From Diacronema lutheri (taxonomy: Eukaryota > Haptophyta > Pavlovophyceae > Pavlovales > Pavlovaceae): a stretch of 64,000 nucleotides of DNA. Made by a program: the position numbers and the translations under genes. A model generated the notes under the pieces. It made no database searches. It was not told where the DNA came from and worked only from the letters and a program-made list of their open reading frames with translations. Below, one piece after another: positions 36,171 to 45,201 of the stretch. Each line of letters begins with the position of its first letter. Position 1 is the stretch's first letter. Location of the stretch: positions 310,001 through 374,000 of the forward strand of contig JAGTXO010000004.1 of NCBI GenBank assembly GCA_019448385.1, in the 5' to 3' direction.

Positions 36171-37787
36171 TCACGTGCGCGTGTCGCTCGAGCCGCGCGC
36201 TTTGGGCTTCTTGTGCGCGCGTTGAGCGTCCGACGACCGCTCGCCCACCGGCGCCGCTGCGGCCGGTGCCGCCCATGCGAGCTTCTCGCCGACCTTGCGC
36301 GTAGCTCTGCGCTCGGCCTTGCGCGCCGCCTTGCGCGCCGCCTTGCGCTCCGCCTTGCGCGCCGCCCTCGCCACGGCCTCACCCGCCGCGCACGCACTGA
36401 CGACGGGCGCGTGCGCCGGCGGCAAGACGCGCTCGAATCGCGCGACAAAGAAGCCGTTTGTCGAGTCGGCGTCGGCGGCTGCGCGGCAAACGAGCGGCGC
36501 GACGCGACGCAGCTCGGCGTCACCGTCCGCGCCGTCCAATCCGCGGTGCGGCCAGCTCGGTAGGCAGGGCGCGAGCTCGAACCTGCCGCCGCACGCGCGC
36601 AGCACGCGTAGCACAACATCTTCGTTCTCGCGCCGATAGACGGAGCACGTCGAGTAGACGACCACGCGCACAGCCGGCAGCGCCATCGCGTGCAGCACGA
36701 GCCTCTCCTGTGCGCGCGCGAGCGCCTCGACCTCGGCTGAGTCCGGCGCGAGCGCACCGGACTGCCCATCGTGCTCGTCGATCGACGCAAACTCTGACGC
36801 GGACGAGGGCTCGCGCGCGGCGGCGAGCCCCGAGCCCGAGCACGACGGGTCAACGAGCACGTGCGAGACGTGCGCAAACTCGCCGTCGGCCGACGTGTCC
36901 GCCGCGAGGAAGTCGCCCGCGCGCGGCTCGACGATCATCTCGCCCGCCTGCTCGGCGACGCGCCGCCGCAGCGTGGCGAGCCGCGCCGGGTCGCGTTCAA
37001 ATGCCGTCACCCGCCCTCGGCCCATCAGCGCGGCGCAGTGCAGCGTCTTGTTGCCCGGCGACGCGCACGTGTCCACGACGGCGGCGCCGGCCGGCGGCGC
37101 GAGCGCGAGCGCACTCAAACAAGACGACCGGTCCTGCAACACGAGCTCGCCGCGCGCGACCGCGCCGTCGCCGTGCAACGACGTGCCTGGCGGGAGCGCG
37201 AAAAGGCCAGGCACGAGCGGGTCCGCGCAGTACGTGCCCTTGTCGACGCGCAGCGAGTTTGGCCCGCCTGGCCCGGCGGCGGCGGGCGCGCAGCGCAGGC
37301 CGAGCGAGTCGAGATGCGAGCGCGCCTGCGCGTCGCTCATCCGCAGAAAATTGACACGCAGGTAGCGCGGCAGCTTGGGCGTGGGCGCGTACGCATTGGC
37401 CGCGCCGCGTTTGCGCCGCGCCGCAAGCGTCTGCTGCAGCGACGCCTTGCGCCGCCTGACGAGCTCGACGATCGGCGACGTGCCGCGCACGCGCCGCGAG
37501 CCGAGCAGCGCCTCGTAGAGCACGACGACGAGCTCGGCCGGCGGCGGCTCGAGAGGCGGGCAACCGGGCGGAAGCTCGGATGGCGCGAGCGCAAAGAGGC
37601 CGTCCTCTTGCGCGCACGCGAGCAGCTGGTCGCGCGACCATGCGACGCCCTGCACGAGCGCGGTCAGCATGGGCAGCAACGCGGGCGGGCAGCCGGACGC
37701 GTAGAGCTGGTTCTTGATGCCGAGCGCGTGCGAGCTGCCCGTGATCTGCGCCGCGAGGTCAATGAGCAGCTGCGCGTTTCGCGCCAT
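36171..37787 (-). CDS. NSUN5: NSUN5/Rcm1-type 25S/28S rRNA cytosine-C5 methyltransferase
   Basis: 538 codons, single exon. The SAM-binding region has VDTCASPGNKTLHCAAL; the catalytic cysteines lie in HVLVDPSCSGSG (motif IV) and VVYSTCSVYRRENEDVV (motif VI). The N-terminal part, with ALVQGVAWSRDQLLA, ELVVVLYEALLGSRRVRGTS and LPRYLRVNFLRMS, is the NSUN5-specific PUA/RNA-recognition region. NSUN5 methylates one cytosine in the large-subunit rRNA in the nucleolus. The C-terminal ~90 residues are an extra basic tail of repeated AARKAERKA units, a probable nucleolar localisation signal and longer than in the human protein. The last ~120 bp are convergent with the copy B gene. Confidence 0.92.
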   Translation of the reverse strand: MARNAQLLIDLAAQITGSSHALGIKNQLYASGCPPALLPMLTALVQGVAWSRDQLLACAQEDGLFALAPSELPPGCPPLEPPPAELVVVLYEALLGSRRVRGTSPIVELVRRRKASLQQTLAARRKRGAANAYAPTPKLPRYLRVNFLRMSDAQARSHLDSLGLRCAPAAAGPGGPNSLRVDKGTYCADPLVPGLFALPPGTSLHGDGAVARGELVLQDRSSCLSALALAPPAGAAVVDTCASPGNKTLHCAALMGRGRVTAFERDPARLATLRRRVAEQAGEMIVEPRAGDFLAADTSADGEFAHVSHVLVDPSCSGSGLAAAREPSSASEFASIDEHDGQSGALAPDSAEVEALARAQERLVLHAMALPAVRVVVYSTCSVYRRENEDVVLRVLRACGGRFELAPCLPSWPHRGLDGADGDAELRRVAPLVCRAAADADSTNGFFVARFERVLPPAHAPVVSACAAGEAVARAARKAERKAARKAARKAERRATRKVGEKLAWAAPAAAAPVGERSSDAQRAHKKPKARGSSDTRT

Positions 37788-37917
37788 CGCACGACGCGGG
37801 CCCTAGAGCGTGCGGCTGTGCCCTCGCCCTCGCGCGCACCGTCACCGTAGACGTCACCGTCGCCAGTCGTCGTGAGGCGATCGACGATGGGGGGTTCCCC
37901 CGAGCGCGGGGGGCTTT

Positions 37918-37968
<51 letters not shown>

Positions 37969-38162
37969 CACGTCAGCAGTCGCGTCAGCAGTCGCGTCAG
38001 CAAGTGCGGCGAGGCGAGAGAGACCGTGCTTCCCGGGCCACTCAACGCCGCCTTGGGCGCCAGCAAGACATCGACATTCGCCCGACGTGAAGACTGAAGA
38101 CCGTGCACCGTCTTGCTCACGCAGTCAACGCTCGCTGACGTCACCAGGACACAGGACCGCGC
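37788..38162. other. 375-bp spacer with a 47-G run
   Basis: No gene is visible. The spacer contains G47 at 37920-37966, then two and a half copies of the 12-mer GTCAGCAGTCGC at about 37973-38002. It separates the 5' end of NSUN5 from the 3' end of the GT34 gene, so it should hold the NSUN5 promoter. Confidence 0.6.
37920..37966. repeat. Homopolymer run of 47 G
   Basis: Longest homopolymer in the window, about 130 bp upstream of the NSUN5 start. The assembled length should be treated with caution. On the NSUN5 coding strand it is C47. Confidence 0.9.
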
Positions 38163-39092
38163 TCAACCGACCATGGCGTCATCGACGGCCGCCCAACGCG
38201 CGAGCTCCGCGGCGCACTGCGCGCGCGTGCGCCTCGCGCCCGCCAAGCAGCCCGCGATGTGCACGACGAGGTCGCCCGGCGCGTACGTGGCCGGGTACGA
38301 GTTGATCTCGCGCTGCGGCACGTACGCCACCGGTGCGTCCGTGCGCTTGAGCCGCGTGAGCGCGCGGCGCGTCGGCGGCTCAGATGGCGAGCCCATCGCG
38401 TCGAGCGCGTGCTCGAAGGCGCGCTGGTCGCCATGCCGGCTGTTGCGTACGCCAGGCGTGTCGGAGAGGAAGAGAGTCGCGTTCCACACGGCGGCGAGGA
38501 AGGCGTCGGCGTTCGCGCCGCGCCGGAGCAGGAAGACGCCATTGTTGATGCGCGACCCCGACGCCGCGTCGCGGCTGAGCACGAGCCACGTGCGCGGCGA
38601 GCGCATCGCGCGCGAGACGTGCGCGTGCGCGGCGTCGTCGAGCGTCGCGGAGAGGTTGGCGAAGACGGCGTCGGCGTCCATCCACATGGCCCACTCGTGG
38701 CCTGCGTCGAGCGCCGCCTTCACCGCGAGCACCTTGGACCAGCTTGCCGGACGATCGCACGCGAGCGACGCCGGCCCGAGAACGAAGAGCGACAGGCCGT
38801 GCCTCATCGCGTACGCGCGCTTGTTCTGCACCGACACGCGTGCGAGCGCCTTGTACGCCAGGTCATACGACGTGGCAAGCGCGAGGCGCTTATCGCGCCC
38901 GGGGAAGACGGTGGCGGGCCGCGGCGGCGCGCCCGCCGCGAGCTGCTCGCACACGGCGCGGGGCTTGGCGCGGCCCGCGCGACCCCAGTCCGCGCGCGCC
39001 GCACAGATGAGCGCGCACTCCAGCAGCCCGCACGCGCAAATCGCACAGAGCGTCCACGAGTAACGCCGATCACCCGGCGGGCGGCCGACCAT
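38163..39092 (-). CDS. GT34 (GMA12/MNN10-type) galactosyl/mannosyl/xylosyltransferase
   Basis: 309 codons, single exon. It is a type II membrane protein with an N-terminal segment (SWTLCAICACGLLECALICAA). The catalytic domain shows YAMRHGLSLFVLG, SWSKVLAVKAAL, the DxD metal site in EWAMWMDADAVFANL, GSRINNGVFLLRRG, RHGDQRAFEHAL and EINSYPATYAPGDLVVHIAGC. This is the family order of GT34: the W.D.D.D strand, the NNG.FL.R strand, DQ.A and the HFAGC end. GT34 enzymes add hexoses or xylose to glycans in the Golgi. Head-to-head with ASCC2 (95 bp). Confidence 0.88.
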   Translation of the reverse strand: MVGRPPGDRRYSWTLCAICACGLLECALICAARADWGRAGRAKPRAVCEQLAAGAPPRPATVFPGRDKRLALATSYDLAYKALARVSVQNKRAYAMRHGLSLFVLGPASLACDRPASWSKVLAVKAALDAGHEWAMWMDADAVFANLSATLDDAAHAHVSRAMRSPRTWLVLSRDAASGSRINNGVFLLRRGANADAFLAAVWNATLFLSDTPGVRNSRHGDQRAFEHALDAMGSPSEPPTRRALTRLKRTDAPVAYVPQREINSYPATYAPGDLVVHIAGCLAGARRTRAQCAAELARWAAVDDAMVG

Positions 39093-39187
39093 CGCGCTCG
39101 CTCACCGCGCCGGCGCTCGGCCGAGCATCCCGTCCACTCGCACAGGCGCACAGCGCGCCGCGCACACGGGCGATTTGTTGTGGCGCG

Positions 39188-41614
39188 ATGGCAGGCCTCG
39201 TCGAGTTTTTGCCAAGCGACAACGGCAACAACGGAGAGGTGGAGGCGGAGCTGCGCGCCGAGCGCGTGGTGGCGGCACTTACCACCGAGCTGCGCGCGCT
39301 GCTCGCGCTCGAGGCTCGCGCCTTCGCCGCGCGTGCACATGCGCAAAGTGGCCCGATCGCGCTCGCCGTCGAGTCGTTCCTCGCGCACCGCGCGCGCGAG
39401 ACGGGCGTTGCCCCGCACGCGCCTGCAGAGCCACGGGGGCGTGACCCGTACTGCGAGCTCGACCGCTTGATGCTCTTACTGATCGCGCGCCTCGCGGAGC
39501 TGCCGCGCGCCGATTCGACCGCCGGCGCGGCGCGCACGCCCTTTCCACCGCCGTCGACGGCGCCGCAGCTGCTCGACGTCGCCGCGCTGTACGGGCTGTC
39601 CGAGCCGACGCGGGCGGGCGAGATCATCTCGCGCGCGTTCGCGCGCCTGCCTGGTCTCGTCGCCGACCTGGCCGAGGCGCTCGAGCTGTGCTCCGACCTG
39701 GTCGAGCATGCCGTGCAACAGCTCCGAGCGGCCGCGGCCGCGCCTGGTCTCGCGCCACCCCAGGCCGAGGCGGCGGCGGCGCTTGCGAGCGTGCGCGACG
39801 CGGCATTCACGCTGCACGCGCTGGCCGTGTGCCACCCGCCCTCATTGGCGCGCGCCCTCCTGCCCGCGCACGGCGAGCCGACGCGCCTTGCCCGCTCTCT
39901 GTGCCAAGCATACGCAGCCGTGCCCGCTGCAGGCGCAGCGGCGCGCGCGCCGGCGGCGCGCGAGGCGCGCGCGCACGCGCTGCTGCTCTTCGCGCATACG
40001 GCGGGCGCGGTGCACATTGCTGTCGACGTCTCTGGGGACGCTGCCGTGCCCGATGCGGCGCGCGGGCGCGGGGGCGCTGCGCGCGGAGGGCGCAGCGCCC
40101 GCAACGGCCGAGCCGGTCGCGCGGCGGGCGCGTCCGGCGCGGGACCCTCGTCCTCGCCGGACAGCGGAGGCGGCGACAGCAGCGAGCGCGCGCCCGACGA
40201 AGTGCGCGCGCCCAACACCGCGCTCGCCGCGCTCGCTGCGGAGGGCGCGCGGCTCGTGGCAGATTTGGCGCGCGCGTTCCCGCGCGCGGCTGCGCTCTGC
40301 GCGTCGGCGCGCGCCGGCGCAACAGCCGCGAGCGGCGCGGCGGTCGACTCGGCGGCGGTGGCGCAGGTGCTCGAGCTCATCCCTGACCTGGGCGGCGGTT
40401 TCGTCAGCGCGTGCCTCTGGCACTGCAAGGGCGACGTGCCGCGAACCCTCGATCTGCTGCTTGCGGGGGGTAAACTGCCACCGCAGCTTGCGCGCCTCGA
40501 CCGCGCGTGCGCAAGCTGGCAGCCGCCCGACGCGCGCATGCCGCAGCCCGTCGGACAGCCGCTCGCATCGGCGCGCCGGCCGGCCGGCGCCGCGCCACGC
40601 TGGCAAAAATCGGCAGGTGCCCAGACGCGCGAGCTCCTTGACGATGCCCGTGCCGACGGTCGGACGCTGCCGCGCGCGGCGCTCCGCCGGCTCGAGCGCG
40701 GCGACGGCGCGGACGACGAGCGCGACGAGTTTGCGCTGCTTTACGACGACGACTACGACGACGACGAGGACGCGCTGCCCTCGAGCGCGCTCGCGCGTAC
40801 GGACGATGGCGCTGCTGCTGCCGACGCGGGCGTGCTCGGCGCACCTGACGAGCACGCAGCCACGCGGCGCGCGGCCGCCGACCCGCGCGCCGACGCGCCG
40901 CCCGCCGGCCGTTCGCCGGTTGATGGCGCGCGCGCGCACGGCGAGCCGTCGGACGCGCGCGTCGACGGCCCGCGCTCGGTCGCCGAGTGGCTGGGCGCGC
41001 TCGGCCTACCCGCGAACGGTCTCGCGCCGCTCCTCGCGCGTGCGGGCTTTGGCCGCCTCGAGCTCGTGCCGCGCGCGTCCGACGGCGCACTCGCGGCCGC
41101 GGGCGTCACCAACCCGCGTGACCGTGCGCGCATCCTGGCGGGCGCGCGCCGGCTCGCCGAGCGCGCCGGCGCCGGCTTGGGGCAGGGCGCCGCGGCGGCC
41201 GTCGCGGCCGCGGCGGCCGCGAGCGCGGGCGACGACTATTTTGCCGCCACGCGCCTACATTTTGACCGAGAGGCAGGTGGCTTTTGGGCGGAGGATGGGT
41301 CGACGGACGCCGCGCGGCGTGCGGCGGCTGCGAGCGGCGCCTTCTCGTCCACCGACGATGACGGCGACGGCGAGGACGCGCCGGACGTGGGCGGCGTGAC
41401 CGCGGACTACGCGAGCGGCGGGGGGGGGCGCGCGGCCGGGCGCGCGGCCGGGCGCGCCCGCGGCGATGCTCGAGGCAGGGGCGTGGGTGGCCATCCGACG
41501 TCGCAGCTGAGCGGGCAGCAGTCGCAGGCTGTGCGCAACACGGCTGCGGACCACCGGCGCAAGGGTCACGGCCAGCAACAACGCGCCTACGCCAAGCAGG
41601 GTCGGCCGTTCTGA
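39188..41614 (+). CDS. ASCC2: ASCC2-like CUE-domain protein with an added SAM-like domain
   Basis: 808 codons, single exon. The N-terminal helical half (EIISRAFARLPGLVADLAEA, SLCQAYAAVP) fits the ASCC3-binding region of ASCC2. A CUE domain near residues 385-425 (VAQVLELIPDLGGGFVSACL, DVPRTLDLLLAG) is followed by LPPQLARLDRAC, as in ASCC2 (LAP.L..LDR). An acidic LLYDDDYDDDEDA stretch is also an ASCC2 mark. Residues about 597-655 look like a SAM domain (SVAEWLGALGLPANGLAPLL, LAAAGVTNPRDRARILAGARRL), which I do not know from animal ASCC2. The C-terminus ends NTAADHRRKGHGQQQRAYAK. ASCC2 binds K63-ubiquitin and recruits the ASCC helicase to alkylation damage and stalled ribosomes. Confidence 0.8.
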   Translation: MAGLVEFLPSDNGNNGEVEAELRAERVVAALTTELRALLALEARAFAARAHAQSGPIALAVESFLAHRARETGVAPHAPAEPRGRDPYCELDRLMLLLIARLAELPRADSTAGAARTPFPPPSTAPQLLDVAALYGLSEPTRAGEIISRAFARLPGLVADLAEALELCSDLVEHAVQQLRAAAAAPGLAPPQAEAAAALASVRDAAFTLHALAVCHPPSLARALLPAHGEPTRLARSLCQAYAAVPAAGAAARAPAAREARAHALLLFAHTAGAVHIAVDVSGDAAVPDAARGRGGAARGGRSARNGRAGRAAGASGAGPSSSPDSGGGDSSERAPDEVRAPNTALAALAAEGARLVADLARAFPRAAALCASARAGATAASGAAVDSAAVAQVLELIPDLGGGFVSACLWHCKGDVPRTLDLLLAGGKLPPQLARLDRACASWQPPDARMPQPVGQPLASARRPAGAAPRWQKSAGAQTRELLDDARADGRTLPRAALRRLERGDGADDERDEFALLYDDDYDDDEDALPSSALARTDDGAAAADAGVLGAPDEHAATRRAAADPRADAPPAGRSPVDGARAHGEPSDARVDGPRSVAEWLGALGLPANGLAPLLARAGFGRLELVPRASDGALAAAGVTNPRDRARILAGARRLAERAGAGLGQGAAAAVAAAAAASAGDDYFAATRLHFDREAGGFWAEDGSTDAARRAAAASGAFSSTDDDGDGEDAPDVGGVTADYASGGGGRAAGRAAGRARGDARGRGVGGHPTSQLSGQQSQAVRNTAADHRRKGHGQQQRAYAKQGRPF

Positions 41615-41711
41615 TCCCAGTCGGAGTTCTCACAACACTCGCTGTGCAGACGCGGCACGGTTCGCTTCCTGGCCTCCCTCCTGGGCCCGCCCAGTGCGGT
41701 GCGCCGCGTGC

Positions 41712-42461
41712 TCATGACCCCTTCACCTTGGCGCCGTCGGGCTGCGCTGGCGATGGAGCACCATCGCGTTTGCTCCGACCAGGCGCGCGGCCCCTGGCCT
41801 GCAGCCGCCTGAGCTCGGCCTGGCATCTCGACGCAAACGCGGTCAGCGCGGCGAAGAGCGCAAGGAGCGCGCCCACCTTGAGCGCCACGGTGCCGCCGCC
41901 CGATCGTGCCTTGCCCGAGATTGCGTCCTGCAGCGAGCTCGCGGATGAGCCGGCGAGCGACCACGCGACCGAGTAGGGCACGTTGACGACAACGGTGACT
42001 AAGCAGAAGGTGCGCGACGGAACGACATGCTCGGGCAGGGCGGCAAGGCCGTAGTTCTTAAGCGCGATCGGCATGGGCGACGCGCGGATCATCCCGATCG
42101 TCTGCACGGGGTGCGAGACGAGCGCCGTCTGCAGGTGCGCGAGCACGGCACGCGCGCGCCCGAGCGCACCGCGCGGCGTCGCGGGCGCGTTGGCGGATGC
42201 AACCACGCGTCGGCCGCCAGAGAAGCGGTTAGCAAGGGCCCTGCCGAGCGCGAACGCGACGAGGCTGCCGGTCGTCTTGCCGACAATCGACGCGCCGATC
42301 GACAGCGCGGGCGTGAACGTGTAGCCCGCGGCCACCTCGAGCGGCGTCGTGGGCAGGCAGCAGAGCGTCCACGCTGTGAGAAAGGCCGAGTAGTAAACCG
42401 CCCCCAACCGTCCCTGCGTCTGCAGAAAGACAAAGACGCGCAGGGCCGCATCCAGCAGCAT
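41712..42461 (-). CDS. VTT-domain (TMEM64/TVP38/DedA-type) membrane protein
   Basis: 249 codons from the ATG at 42461. VTT marks: LPTTPLEVAAGYTFTPALSI, GASIVGKTTGSLVAFALGR and, in the second half, RASPMPIALKNYGLA, followed by two hydrophobic segments and a basic, proline-rich tail. VTT proteins (TMEM41B, VMP1, TMEM64) act in ER or Golgi membranes, some as lipid scramblases. The frame stays open upstream to 42620 without an ATG, and a pyrimidine-rich acceptor-like site (TTTCTCAG) stands at about 42505, so a missing N-terminal exon is possible. The true start is uncertain. Confidence 0.78.
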   Translation of the reverse strand: MLLDAALRVFVFLQTQGRLGAVYYSAFLTAWTLCCLPTTPLEVAAGYTFTPALSIGASIVGKTTGSLVAFALGRALANRFSGGRRVVASANAPATPRGALGRARAVLAHLQTALVSHPVQTIGMIRASPMPIALKNYGLAALPEHVVPSRTFCLVTVVVNVPYSVAWSLAGSSASSLQDAISGKARSGGGTVALKVGALLALFAALTAFASRCQAELRRLQARGRAPGRSKRDGAPSPAQPDGAKVKGS

Positions 42462-42551
42462 CACGGCGCGCGCCGCGCCGACGGCTGCTAGAGACGTCGC
42501 GCCGACACTGAGAAATCCTTTGAAGTGTGAATTCAAGACGTGATCAAGACG

Positions 42552-42605
42552 TGCAAGCCCTCTCAGGGCGATCGGCCCCCGAAGAGGGCAGCGTGAGGGC
42601 TTGCA
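42552..42605. repeat. 11-bp inverted repeat between VTT and TMEM208 genes
   Basis: TGCAAGCCCTC (42552-42562) and GAGGGCTTGCA (42595-42605) are exact reverse complements separated by 32 bases. They lie just beyond the TMEM208 stop codon and upstream of the VTT start, so the element may act in 3'-end formation or as a promoter element for VTT. Confidence 0.7.
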
Positions 42606-42626
42606 GAGGAGCGCATACACGCCGGC

Positions 42627-43225
42627 TCACTTGCCCTTCTGCCGGCGCATCTGCCGCTCCGCCTTGGCCTTGCGCTTGGCCATCGCGTCGTCGTCCTCGG
42701 GCAGCGAGTCAACTTTGCTGATCCACGGATACACGACCCTCATCCAAAGCGTATACCCGCCGTAGCACGAGCCGATTGCCGGTGGCTGCACGCACGCGCG
42801 CACGCGCACGCCAACATACCGCGTGTAAGCGCACTCGCGCGTGGGCGGCGGCGCGTGGCCGCAGGACGCATGTGCGATCGGCACGCGCGTGGCACGCGCA
42901 CGATGGAGTAGAGAACCCACGCCCATTCGGTGTAGCACGCGAGGAGCTGAACGAACATTGTGACCCACACCATGTCCCAGCAGTACTCAACCAGACCTTT
43001 TTGAAAGAGCTCGGAGCCATCCTCCGCCTGCGCTTTCAAGAGCCGGTAGCCAAACGCGTAGACGGCGCTCGTCGGCAGGAGGGAAGCGTAGTGCGCCCAC
43101 GAGGCCGTCAACCTGTTCCGGTAGAGCCGCCAGCCGATGAAGATCACGTTGATCAACAGGATCGCGAGCCCGTGCTGCTGCACGATCCGGATATTTTTCA
43201 CAGCCCGCTTCGCCGCGTTCCCCAT
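42627..43225 (-). CDS. TMEM208: TMEM208/SND2-type ER membrane protein
   Basis: Two exons, 42902-43225 and 42627-42785, with a 116-bp phase-0 GTGCGC...GCAG intron, 160 codons. It matches TMEM208 in length and plan: a basic N-terminus (GNAAKRAVKNIRIVQQHG), paired hydrophobic segments (AILLINVIFIGWRLYRNRL, HYASLLPTSAVYAFGYRLL), VWVTMFVQLLACYTEWAWVL, then across the join IPPAIGSCYGGYTLWMRVVY and PWISK, and a basic tail (KRKAKAERQMRRQKGK). In yeast and mammals it belongs to the SRP-independent (SND) route that inserts proteins into the ER. It is followed on the same strand by the VTT gene and preceded by TRAP-alpha. Confidence 0.85.
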
Positions 43226-43588
43226 CACGCGTCTCGCTGATGACGGGGAACGTCCCGTTTCGCCGTCCGATTTGCGTCTCGCTGTCCGATTTGCGGCGTC
43301 GGGACTCGGGACTCACTGCTCACTCGCGGGAGCGGGCGCTCGTCGAGCGCCTCCGGGCACGGAAGGGCTCATCGTTTCGACGAGATGTCCATGCTCGTGC
43401 AGCTGTCCAACCGACATCGATCAGACCCAGCGCTCGGTCGAGGACGCGCTCATCGCCGCGGCCTGCCAACCGGTTGAAACTTGAAACCACCCTCTCCCTC
43501 CCGGCGCAAGAAGGCAAGGGCCTGGAGTGTGGATCGCGGCCGGCTGACGCCTACGTTCGCACAGGGAAAAGGCGGGGCCATCTTGAAC
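43226..43588. other. 363-bp spacer with short direct repeats, no gene seen
   Basis: This lies between the TMEM208 start and the TRAP-alpha stop codon, on the same strand. It has duplicated short words (TCCGATTTGCG twice near 43260-43290, GGGACTC twice near 43303-43314). No ORF in it shows a family. It should contain the TMEM208 promoter. Confidence 0.5.
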
Positions 43589-44521
43589 TCAAGTGGCCTT
43601 CTTCGACTTTGAGCGAGGCTTGTCGCTGCCGCCGCTCTTTGGCGCCTTCTCCTTCTTCGACTTGACGCCAGGCAAGCCGACAAGCCACTCCTCGCTCATG
43701 ACTGGCTGCTTGGCGAGGGCCTCCGCCTCCGCGCGATTGGCCTTCTTCTTCATCTTCTTGTCGTACTTGTCATACGCGGCGTAGATCTTGATGCCGGCAA
43801 GCCCGGCCGCGACCGCAAGGAGCTTGATCATAAAGAAAATCTTCGAGCTGGTCTCGCTCGCGCTCTCGACAAGCGTGGCGGTCTCGTTGAACAGCACTTG
43901 CGTAAACTTCTCGCCTTCTGCGTCCTCGTACTTTGCAAAGAGGTGCAGCTGGAAGTCGAGCGCCTCCAGGCGGCCGTCGGGCGTGAACGTGAAGATGGCG
44001 GAGCGCTGCTCGCCCGGCTTGAGCGCCATGACGCCCGCGTTATGCGTGAACTGCGCGGCAGCAGCGCGTCGCGGCGGTGACGGCATTAGCGGAAGACCAT
44101 TTCAGCGCACGGGTGACGCGGCCGAGCCATGCATGGCGCGTGGCGCGTGGCGCGTGGCGCACGGCGCGGCTCGTCGGCATCGGCGCTCGCGCACGTTCTG
44201 CACAATGAAGCGGAAGTTGTAGGGCGAATTGAGGGTGCCGCCAAGCTCGGTGACGTTGAACAGCTTGTTCCCGCTGTTCGAGAAGGCGACGAGCATGTCC
44301 ACGGGCTCGCCCATGGGGAACCGCGGCTTGGCGAAGTCTGGGAAGACAAATGACGCCTTCACGTCCGGGTGCGTCGTGGGCTTCTTGGGCGCGTCATCGC
44401 CCTCGAACTGGCTGTTCGCGTCACCCAAGTTCTCGTCGCTGTACCCCTCTGACGCCCCCGCCTCCTCGGCGCGGCTCGCCACGAGGAGCAGCGCGGTGAA
44501 CACGCACGCCCTCCGGATCAT
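43589..44521 (-). CDS. SSR1: Translocon-associated protein alpha subunit (TRAP-alpha)
   Basis: Two exons, 44195-44521 and 43589-44050, with a 144-bp phase-0 GTGCGC...GCAG intron, 262 codons. A signal peptide (RRACVFTALLLVASRAEEAG) is followed by an acidic stretch, then the lumenal domain (DMLVAFSNSGNKLFNV, LNSPYNFRFIVQNFTHNAG across the join, FTFTPDGRLEALDFQLHL, VLFNETATLVES), one membrane segment (FFMIKLLAVAAGLAGIKIYAA) and a basic cytosolic tail ending KSKKAT. TRAP binds the Sec61 channel and helps insert weak signal sequences. Start codons of this gene and Gemin6 are 35 bp apart. Confidence 0.93.
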
Positions 44522-44556
44522 TGGCCGCGTGGTGCGGCGAAGCCGCGCGTTTCACG

Positions 44557-45096
44557 ATGGCGGAATCAGCGATCGCGTCGCTCGTGGGGGCACACGTGGA
44601 GCTCGAGCTGCTGGACGGGACGCGGGTGAGCGGGCTGGTGTACGCCGTCGACCCCGACACGGGTCACGCCATCGTATGCACTCCGCTCGAGCCGCAGCGC
44701 ACGTCTGCCGACGGCGTCAGCGTCCGGCCGCGCGTCGTGTTTGCGCACGCGATCCGTCGGTGCACCGCGGCCCGCGAGCCGTCGTGGCCGGCGTGCGCGG
44801 ACTTGGAGCTCGTGAGCCACGCGGCTGAGCCCGAAAATGCCGAATCGGGTGGGCCGGCCGACGCAAACGACGCTGGCGAGCGCTTGCGCAGGCTTTGCGC
44901 GCTACTCGAGCGCCACCGGGTCCCGTTCGATGTGTACGACCACGCGAGCGCGCCAGCAGCGGCTGAGACGACAATGCCTATCGTGGAGCTGTTTCATGCG
45001 CTGAGGATAGAGCCTCCATACACAGCTCGCACCTGCGCTTGCGAGAATGAGCTCGTGCTCTTCCGCGTGCGCACGCTCCTAGAGCAGCTTGACTGA
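44557..45096 (+). CDS. GEMIN6: Gemin6-like Sm-fold protein of the SMN complex
   Basis: 179 codons, single exon. The N-terminus is an Sm fold (VGAHVELELLDGTRVSGLVY, AVDPDTGHAIVC). The C-terminal part matches Gemin6 (LERHRVPFDVYD, ELFHALRIEPPYTARTC, CENELVLFRVRTLLEQL; compare the human pattern HIPVTE..., LTIDPPYGPENC, NEIILSRVQDLI). Gemin6 pairs with Gemin7 as a surrogate Sm dimer during snRNP assembly. Length close to the human 167 residues. The middle 40 residues are low complexity. It is on the other strand from TRAP-alpha, sharing a very short promoter gap. Confidence 0.82.
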   Translation: MAESAIASLVGAHVELELLDGTRVSGLVYAVDPDTGHAIVCTPLEPQRTSADGVSVRPRVVFAHAIRRCTAAREPSWPACADLELVSHAAEPENAESGGPADANDAGERLRRLCALLERHRVPFDVYDHASAPAAAETTMPIVELFHALRIEPPYTARTCACENELVLFRVRTLLEQLD

Positions 45097-45201
45097 GTAC
45101 ATAAGTCCGCTCACTGACGGACTCCATCATTCCAGACGAGCTTCGCAGGTCTTGGCCGCCGCGCCCGCCCGCCCCGGGGGGCGCGCGCAGCCGGCCGAGG
45201 G

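Noticed and set aside
39070-40539. 489-codon minus-strand ORF
   Set aside because: Antisense of ASCC2, no recognisable domain, overlaps the divergent promoter.
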